From Roseivirga sp. (GTDB lineage Bacteria > Bacteroidota > Bacteroidia > Cytophagales > Cyclobacteriaceae), in assembly GCA_021404565.1 (NCBI GenBank), contig JAAWWF010000083.1, positions 80,747-144,746 of the forward strand: a DNA stretch of 64,000 nt, given 5' to 3'. Under the pieces are notes generated by a model. It saw nothing but the letters and a program-made list of their open reading frames with translations, was not told the origin of the DNA and searched no databases. Below are positions 37,133 to 46,700 of this stretch, piece after piece (positions within the stretch are counted from its first letter, which is position 1; every line of letters starts with the position of its first letter). The position numbers and the translations under genes were made by a program.

Positions 37133-37163
37133 CTAAGGTACCCTTAATAACTTTACATGCAAA
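37133..37163 (-). promoter_or_regulatory. Bacteroidota-type promoter for the candidate RNA
   Basis: On the minus strand TTTG (37163-37160), a 19-bp spacer and TACCTTAG (37140-37133) match the -33/-7 consensus (TTTG, TAnnTTTG) with one mismatch. Transcription would start near 37128. Confidence 0.65.
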
Positions 37164-37179
37164 CTTTCTAACTATCTAG

Positions 37180-37247
37180 TTTTCAACAAGTTTCCCACCG
37201 ATTTATACACAGGGTTATCAACAGGGTTATCCACCAAGTTATCCACA
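37180..37247 (+). other. head-to-tail array of DnaA-box-like 9-mers, candidate replication origin
   Basis: Four clear boxes on one strand start exactly 12 bp apart: TTATACACA (37203), TTATCAACA (37215), TTATCCACC (37227) and TTATCCACA (37239). The last is a perfect DnaA consensus. Two weaker relatives, TTTTCAACA (37180) and TTTCCCACC (37191), extend the array to the left. An AT-rich stretch (about 37144-37180) abuts the left end and could be an unwinding element. The whole lies in a ~950-bp ORF-free interval. Alternatively the array could be a DnaA-controlled promoter region for the adjacent RNA gene. Confidence 0.65.
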
Positions 37248-37282
37248 ATCGCCTGTGATTGACTCATTTCATCTCTTCCTTA

Positions 37283-37732
37283 CTACTGATTCACGGTAAT
37301 GGTATAATTACCGGCTATGCCTTCTCCATGATTAGCAGTGCCTGCATTGCCATCTGAGGTAAAAGTGAAGACAAAACTGGTTTCAGTAAGGGTGACGATG
37401 GTGATGGTTTTGCCATCATCTACTGATAGTTGCTGTGCTTCTTCATCAGTCCACTGCCAGGTACCACTGGCACGGAACATATCTCCGGCATTGGTGGTGC
37501 TATAGCCTCCATCGGTAAAGGAGAAGGCAAAGCCGGTGAAGTTGGCTGATGCATCCTGTCCATCGATGATAATGCTGCCGCCCTGGGTAAGGTCCCAGCT
37601 TCCTGATAGCTTTTCAAAGGCCAGTTGCTGGGCCGTGGGATCATCTTCACCACCACAGCCTGTGGTGAAGATGATGAGTGTGAGTAGAACTGTGAGTCTG
37701 AATATTTGTCTGTATATGGATTGCTTTTTCAT
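37283..37732 (-). CDS. small lipoprotein, lipocalin-like
   Basis: The 149-aa protein has a lipoprotein signal with lipobox TTGC (Cys26) and the following GGEDD, a surface-export-type acidic tail. The mature part is beta-rich (KLSGSWDLTQGGSIIIDG, FSFTDGGYSTT, ASGTWQWTDEE), with the GSW opening typical of lipocalin-like domains of Bacteroidota. It lies 7 nt downstream of the giant surface protein gene, so the two are probably co-transcribed. It could be an accessory factor at the outer membrane. Ligand and role are unknown. Confidence 0.85.
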   Translation of the reverse strand: MKKQSIYRQIFRLTVLLTLIIFTTGCGGEDDPTAQQLAFEKLSGSWDLTQGGSIIIDGQDASANFTGFAFSFTDGGYSTTNAGDMFRASGTWQWTDEEAQQLSVDDGKTITIVTLTETSFVFTFTSDGNAGTANHGEGIAGNYTITVNQ

Positions 37733-37739
37733 GCTTGTC

Positions 37740-40700
37740 TTATTTTCTGATCATGATTTTCTTTTGTACGGTGCTGCTGCCATCGGTAAACTGTACCAGG
37801 TAAAGACCATTATGGTATTGGGAGACATCGAGCTTCAATGTGGGCTCTTTGTATTGGCTGATGTCAAAGGTTTTGATGCCTGACATATCATAGAGCTGAA
37901 TATCCAGCGCTCTGCCATTGTATTTGGACAGGTCTATGGTGACTATGTCGGTGGCAGGGTTTGGGTATACATTGATCGACTCTGCCTTGAGCAGGCCATT
38001 GTCTACTGAGGTGATAATGGCTCCGTCTGCTGTGACTGTGAGAATACCGGTGCCTCCATTGGTAATAATGGTGACATCGCCTGTATATACCTGGGCTACT
38101 GTGGGGGTAAAGTTAAGGGTCACTGTCTGACTGGAGGCTGGTGCTACTGTAATGCCGGATACCGGGCCACCAAAGGCGGTTGGGTAAAGAATGCTGCTCA
38201 CATTCAGCGTGGCATCGCCATCGTTGTGGATGATGATATCAAAGGTGGTCGTGATACCCAGTGGGGTGGCAGGGATATCGTTGTTACCGGTGATACGCAA
38301 ATCGGCTTCGGCCACATTGTCGATAGTGATCGTGAAGGCTTTTTCAAAGGTGCCTCCTCTCCCATCATCGGTCTGAATGCGGATATTATAACTCGCCTTC
38401 GTTTCCAGATCAAACGCTTCGGCTGCTTTTAGCTCGTCTCCCGCTATGGTGAAAGAAGCATTGTCTGTATCGCCTGTGCCTGCTACCAGGCTATAGGTAT
38501 GGGTATCGCCTGCATCGTCATCGGTGCTGCTCAGCATGGCTACTACATCGCCTATGGCATTGTTTTCCAGGATGCTGCTGGCTGACAGACTGATATCGGT
38601 GGGGGTAAAGTTGGTATTGTATACCTCTCCTGTAAAGGTAGCCCCCAATACATTACCTGCTACGTCAGTGATACCGCTAATATCACTCAGGATCAGACCG
38701 AAACTGCCTTCTCCAGTGATATTGTCTACCGTGACGGTAATACTGGTACCGGAACTGGCTGAGACACTGGCGACATTGGCGCTTTGGGTATCTGTTAGTG
38801 CAAGGGAGAAGTTGCTGGTACTCAAACCATGTACTTCTTCGCTGAAAGTGACCGTATAATCTACACTGCTCGCTGCGGTTGGGTTAGGGTCTGCCCTGGT
38901 GATACTTTGTACTGTTGGTACCACCGTATCAATGGTTATCAGAAAGGTATTGGTATTGGGACTGGCATTTCCTGCTGCATCCGTAGCCGTAATGAATATG
39001 GTGATAGAGCTGCTAAAAGGCCTGAAAGTTACATCTGCCGTCCAGTCACCGTTGGCATCTGCTGTGGTCGTCTGCAGTGTAAAGGGGCCCGCTCCTACTA
39101 TAATTGTTGCAAAGGGCTCTGCCGTACCGGTATAGATAAGAGTCGGATCGTTGGTGATGATATCGGTACTACTAATTCCGTTATCATCTGAGATACCACT
39201 CAATACCGGATCAACCGGAGTGACTGTGTCAACAGTCAGGGCTAATACTGTACTTAAAGTACTGGTGTTTGTGGCGGCATCGGTGGCGTTGGCTGTGATA
39301 CTGTAGCTGGCATCTGCCAAAGTGGTAGCTGAATGGTTATAGCTCCAGCCGCCTGAACCATCGGTAGTAGTCGTACCAATGCTGCTTCCATCAATAAAGA
39401 CTTCTACTGTGCTGTTGGCTTCGGCTGTTCCGGCAAAGATCAGGGTATTGTCACTCGTGATGTTATCTGCAGAATCTGAACCAGTGTCGTCCGACATACT
39501 GGTGATCACAGGGGTGGCAGGGGCTGTAAGATCGGCCTGGATAGAGAACTGTGCAGCTGCAGTGTTATCATTACCAGCGGCATCCTGAGCAGAAGCAGCA
39601 GCTAAGTCTATCGTAACAGCGCCATCACCAGTCGGAGTCACAGTAACCGTATACACTGCTCCGGAACCAGAGAGATTAGCGGCAGTGCTATTGAGCAATG
39701 TCAAATCAGCCAGGCCTAGCCCGGTTATATCTTCAGAAAAGGTGAGCGTAATATCGAAAACTCCATTGATGGGATCATTGGCCGTACTGGTAATAGTCAC
39801 GGTAGGTGCGATCTCATCATTTTCAATACTCAATTGCGTAGCGGCTGTGTTGTCGTTACCGGCTCCATCTTGTGCCACGTTGGCTGGCACATCTACGGTA
39901 ACTGTACCGTCAGCTGATGGGGTAATGGTAACGGTATAGCTAGTTCCCGACCCTGCAAAGCTACTGGCCGTTCCGTTTCCTACTGATATATCTCCCAGGG
40001 TAAAATCTGTTACAGCTTCATCAAAGGTGAAGGAGGCTGTAAAGGCTCCGCTGACAGGATCACCAGCCGTAGTGCTGATGGTAACAGTCGGATCAGTCTC
40101 ATCATTTTCAATGCTGAACTGAGTGGCGGCTGCGTTGTCATTGCCTGCGGTATCCTCTGCTGCGCCTGTGTTGATGTCTACCGTGACCGCGCCATCGGCT
40201 GATGGGGTGATGGTGGCTGTGTAACTCGTACCTGAACCGGCAAAGTTGCCTGTTACTCCATTACCTACACTAATATCGCTTCCATCAAAACCGGTCACAG
40301 CTTCTGAGAAAGTGATCGTGATATCGAAAGCTCCGGCTATCGGATCACTGGCAATACTGGTTATGGTGACGGTCGGGGCTGTTTCATCATTCTCCAATGT
40401 GATAGTATTGGAAGCGGTATTATCATTACCAGCCAGGTCCTGTACAGAATTAGCCGGCAGGTTTACTGTGACGGTACCATCAGCAGCCGGGGTGATGGTA
40501 ACTACATAAACTCCACCGCTTCCCGAAATTGCAGTTGCACTGCCATTGGTGACAATGAAGTCTCCGGTGGCTATGTTCATTACGTCTTCTGTAAAAGTGA
40601 CAGTGATATCGAAAACTCCACTATGAGGGTCGTTTGCCATTGTGGTCAATGTGACATCGGGGGGAATCACATCCAGTAATATCACCACACCGGTACCATC

Positions 40701-43700
40701 CGTGGTCAGATTGTTCCCTCCAAAGTCTGATATCTCATTATTGTTATTTGTATAGCTAATGGTGAGCTGCGTTACGGCTGTGCTCAGATCGGCTACTGTC
40801 AAAACAATCTGGTTATCACCTGCGATACCATCGGCCTGGGCACTTACGGTAAAAGGCGTATTGTTATCATCTACTATGGTGAAATCTGTCGGGTTGGTCT
40901 CATTGGTCTGTACAAGTTCGCTGAAAGTCACCGTAATTTGCGTATCACTGTTTTTTACAGCGCTTAACATCGTGGGAGCAGAATTGTCAAAATCCGCTGT
41001 TACTCCTACCGCATCAGTTTCCACAAAGGAGCTTCCTGTAGAAGTATCTGATATCTCATTATTGTTATTGGTATAGGTGATGGTCAGGTCTCCTATGGCA
41101 TTGGAGAAATCGGTAACGGTCAATACGATATCCGTATCTCCGGCAATGCCATCAGACTGTGCTGCAACGGCAAAGGTATTGCCCAGAGCATCTGTCACCA
41201 CAAAATCAGTAGGATTTCCTCCATTGGTCTGTACATTCTGGCTGAAGCTTACTACAATCTCTGTATTGCTGTTCACCACAGCACTGACCATTTCCGGAAT
41301 ACTCATTTCTCCCAGATACCAGAACCATTCTCCGGGCTGATAGCTGGCCAGCATTACGTCTTTAATACCATCTCCATTGATATCTTCAAAATCGATGGAA
41401 CCCCTGGTACGATTGCTGTGAGATTGAACTCCTAATGGATAGGCCACATCAGCCAACACATCGGAAAATTCGGCTGCTGTTGGAGTTCCGACATTCTCAA
41501 GCACTTTTACTATTCCCTTAATGTTCTGGAAGTACATGTCATAATCACCATCCTGATCAAAATCTTCAAATACCGGAGTATCAGCACCTGTGAGCCGGTC
41601 ATGAAAACCTTCAAATTTATAAAAGGGGTCAGTAGCTTGTGGTTCGATCTGAAAATCAGGGTTGGTAGCAGTACCTACATTGGTAAACAAAACCACAAAA
41701 CGATGGAAAGAAAGGATGAGATCCTGATCTCCGTCATTGTCCAGGTCGGCAAATGCGGTGGAAGGCGATCTCAGATTTCTTTCATCCTGAAACTCTCTGT
41801 TGTCTATCACAATGGTCTCTACATTTTTCAGGCCAATGGTACTGTTATCTACCAGGGTAAAAACCGGGTTGGTAGCACTACCTGTGTTCTTCAGGTAGGT
41901 AAACACATCAGTCAGGTTAGAATTAGCCTGGGTATGACCAAAATTAAAAGTAGAACCTAAAATCAGGTCGAGGTCACCATCTGCATCCAGGTCGATAAAG
42001 TTTGGACGCGTTCTGTTACTCAGGAATGGTTCATGTGTCCCCACTAAGGCTTCCAGAGCAGGCAAGACCGACTGCTCCCACAGGGGGGTATCAGCCGTGC
42101 CTTTATTTTCATAATAAATCAGTTTTCCACTGATACCGGTCGAGAGAAAATCGACATCCCCATCACCATCTATGTCTCCCAGGGTCACATTGTTTACCAC
42201 TCCATACAGAGTAGGCATTGTGAGTAGTTCCAAACCTCCGGAATTCGTACCGGGAGGGTCGATAAAAGACCCTCCTCCCTGGTAGGTCCATTTCATATTT
42301 CCTGTGAGCCTGTTCGTTTCAGGTACCGACTGGATCATTGGAATACCGATCGCATCACTCAATAATGGATTCCCGCCAAAATCTTTAACTAACTCCGTGT
42401 TGTTTACATAAGTCAGCGTGACGGTGCCTTCTGCAATTCTAAGCCCATGCACGGTCAGGACAATTTCATTGTCACCTGGAATAACATCTTCCAATGCGGT
42501 TACTTCAAAGTTATCTCCCTGACTGTCAGTTACCACAAAGTTGGCAGCAGTATCATCTCCCAGTTGAACGGGTTCATTGAACGTGACCGTAACTTTATGA
42601 TATTCCAATCTCTCAGCACTTATCATCGCGGGAGCAACATTGTCTGTATCAATCACTACTCCGTAGGGATCTGAGGGCACCGCAACGCTGCCGGTTGCAG
42701 CATCGCTGATCTCATTATTGTTATTGGTGTATTGTACCCTGAGGTCGCCAATGGCCGTACTCAGATTTGCGACAGTTAATACAATGTCTGTATCTCCGGC
42801 CGTACCGTCTGCCTGGGCCGTGACAGCAAAGTCATTCCCCAATCCATCCGTCACACTAAAGTCTCCGGGATTGCCCCCATTGGTCTGTACATTTTGGGAA
42901 AAACTCAGGGTAACTTGCGTATTGCTGTTTTTCACAGCGCCTGCCAATACATCGGAAGTAGGCTTGAGTGTTGCATTTAATCTGATATCATCATACCCCA
43001 TCCGCACGCTGCTCGTGGCCAGTAACCTGAGTCGGACAAATTGGGTACCTTCCGGTACACTTAGTACTACCTCTTCCCACTCTCTTCGGCTATTCCCTAA
43101 ACTTTCCGCATTGTCAGGCAATACATTACCAGTTACCACCAATGGCGAAAAGTCGCTGGCATGATCATAGATCACTTCATAGCCCAGATTGGCATTGTGG
43201 CTGTTTTGGTCCTGCCTGTTAAACTGAAAACTTAACCTGAGCTGATCCAGATCGGTAACATCTATGGCTTCAAAAGTCAATGCGTGAAAGCCCTCATTTT
43301 CTATTCTGCTTGATCTGCCGAAATGGTTATCAGCCAGGTCATGGGCCAGCCAGAAAAAAGCACCTTCTGCACCGGCAGTAATATCTCTGTAGCTATTGGC
43401 TTTGGCCCATACAAAATCACCTACCCCATCTACTGGACTGCCATCTACGTCAAGGCTTCCATCTGAGTTATAGGTTACAGGATCAGAAAGAAAATTCCAG
43501 TTGTCGCTGAATGCTGATTCAAAGCTCTGTTTAAACCAGATGCGCTGGATCAATCTTCCGGTCAGGTCTGCTTCCAGCACTTCACCGGGCAGGCTGACAA
43601 TGGCATCAGCACTGTTGGCATAGGTGAGGGTAAGGTTACCGGTGGCCATACTTAAATCAGCCGTTTCCAGCTCAATAATTGAATCGTCTTCTTCAGAAAG

Positions 43701-46700
43701 GACAGCAGTGGCAACGGCATATACTATGCCTGCATCATCGGTGATATTAAAGTCAGAAGGATCAAGTCCATTAATGGACACTGTTTCGCTCATATCCAGT
43801 ATAACCTGAGTATCTGTATACTGAATGGCACCGTTTATTTGTAAAAATGGTAATACGGGCACAGGTGTATCTGTGGTTTCCAGTAATAGCGACCCCGAGA
43901 CAAAATCACTTACTTCATCATTATTGTTCGTATAAGTCAGGGAGAGTTCTCCTACTGCTCCGGATAAGTCAGCGGTAGCGAGTACCAACTGATTATCTCC
44001 GGCTGTACCATCTGCCTGGCTGATAATATTATAGGTAGTACCCATTTCATCAGCTAACACGAAATCTCCGGGATTGCCAGCATGGGTTCTTACAGGCAAA
44101 TTGAATAATAAAGTGATTTCTGTATTTCCGTCCCAACGGGCATATTGCAGAGCTAATTCTTCTTCTACTTCCACTCCCACATCATCGGTGGCGAGATCAT
44201 TATGACCAAAATCAAATATGCCACCGCGGTAGTTTCCGTAGGTAATGGTCACTATTCCCAAATCTGACCTGATCCCTCCATTGACCGTGAGCGTCAACAA
44301 ATTATCCTTGGCCACATTATCTATGGCTATCGGAGTCACGAGCGTTTGACTGAATTGGTACTTAAGTCTGAAGTCACCACTATTATGAATCAAAAGCTGC
44401 ACGGGTTCGCTCAATACCAGGGTTATTTCGGTATCGGAGCTTTTCAGAGCCGAAAGCATGACAGGAGCCGTTTGATCCAGGTCTACTACTACGCCCTCAT
44501 TGTCCGTAAGTACGGCATCCAGTCCCGTATCAAAATCTGCAACCTCATTGTTATTATTGGTATAAGTTACCTGCAAGTCGCCCACCGCCATACTGAAGTC
44601 GGCCACAGTAAGCAGAATATCTGTATCGCCTGATGTGACATCGGCCTGAGCAGATACCGGATAGTCATTTCCACAACCATCGGTTACGGTAAAATCTGTC
44701 GGATTACCACCATTGGTTTGTACATTGAGTGTAAAACTGACCAAGATCTGGTTAGTACCTACCGGTGTAGCCAAAGTCATTTTAGGAGGAAGTAGTACTA
44801 TAACGCCTGTGGCATCAGTAGCGAGGTCATTGCCTCCAAAATCACTGATCTCTGCATTCGTATTGATGTAGGTAAGGGTCAGGTCTCCTTCTGCGTCTGA
44901 GATATCGGCTACCGTTAATACAATTTGCCGGTCTTCTGTTGTGCCATCTGCCTGCTGTGTGACTCCATAGTTTGTACCCGCTTCATCTACCAGGGTAAAA
45001 TCACCGGGATTCCCTCCCTGGGTTCTTACCACATCATCAAAAGTGACGGTAATCTGTGTATTAGTATTTCTTTTGGCCCCGACTATAACAGGTGCATCGG
45101 TATCAGCATCCACGATGACTCCGGCAGCATTGGAAGTAGCAATATCCACCCCGGTGGCAAAGTCTGTGATCTCATTATTGTTATTAAGATAGCTGAGGTT
45201 TAAATCTCCTATAGCCGTGCCCAGGTCGGATACGGTCAGTACAATATCCGTATCTCCTGCAGTTCCATCAGCCTGAGCGGTTACCGCAAAATCGGTGCCC
45301 AGGGCATCTTTTACCACAAAGTCTCCGGGGTTGCCACCATTGGTACGCACATTAGCAGTAAAGCTAGCGGTCAGCTTTGTATCACTGTCTTTGATGCCAC
45401 TGGCCAGAGAAAATAAGGCTTCAGAAGGCCCAAAGAAATAAGCGGCTCCAGCCAGGCTAAGAGGATTTTCTCCCCTCAGGTCGGTGCGCTGGTTTTGTGC
45501 TCCAATGAGCATATTGGGACCATCTATAGAGATATCCCGCCCAAACTGGTCACTAAGGCTTCTGTCTGAAGGAACAATTTTCCTGACTTGTGACCAACTT
45601 CCATCAGCGGCCTGTTCAAAGAGGTAAACCGCCCCCGCCTGAGTGATTTCTTTGGTACCATTGGCATCTGTCTCATTGATAGGACTGCCTATTGCAGCAA
45701 AGCTACCTTTGATCTCCACTCCCAAACCAAAGGTTTCTTCTTCTCCCCGGTCAGAAGCTACCAACTTGGCTACCTGCGACCAGGTATCATCAACAGCTCT
45801 TTCAAAGATATAGGCGGAACCACTTCTGTTGATGGTGTTGGCACCATTCTCATCTTCACTCTCAAAATGTGCACTGGCTATGATCAGGTTGCCGCTCATG
45901 GCCAATTGGTGGCCCAGGAGGTCGGCCTCGTCCCTGTCTGCATGTACCAGTTTCTGAGAGAAGATCCAGGTGCCTGATGCTTCTCTTTTATAAACATATA
46001 CCGCGCCTGCCGAGAGTATAGTATTGGCCTCATTGGCATCTTCATCCTCACCATAAGCGCTGATAGCCGCATAATCTCCGTCAATGGCTACTCCTGAGCC
46101 AAAGCGGTCTTCAATGGTTTGCACAGGTGATACAATTTTCTGTACCTGTGCCCAGCTACCATCAGGTGCTTTTTCGAAAATATAAGCCGACCCGGCATTT
46201 CTGATATTGCCCTGACCATTCTCATCCGTATCATCAACATAAGCAGATACAACAATATAGTCTCCACTTATGGCTACTTCATTTCCGAAGCCACTACTTT
46301 GCGTACCATCTGAAGCACCTATTTTTTTTTTTTCAGACCAGGTACCGTCAGGGGCTTTTTCATAGATATAAGCGGCTCCGGCTCTTACTGTGGTGTTTTG
46401 TCCGTTGACAAAGCCGTTGGCACTGGGGGCTCCCACCACAATATAATCTCCGCTAATCCCTACTGAAGTACCAAAACGGGCACCAGCCGATCTGTCAGAG
46501 GCTACTATCTTCTGTACCTCTTCCCAATTACCTTCATTTTCTTCTTTGAAGATATAAACCGAGCCTGCATCCTGCACGGTATTCTGACCGTTTTCATCTT
46601 CTTCTTCTGTAATACTGGCGACAACCGCATAACCACCATCCATATCGAGATCAGCACTAAAAAAGTCACCTGCCGCCCTGTCAGATGCAGTAATCTTGGC

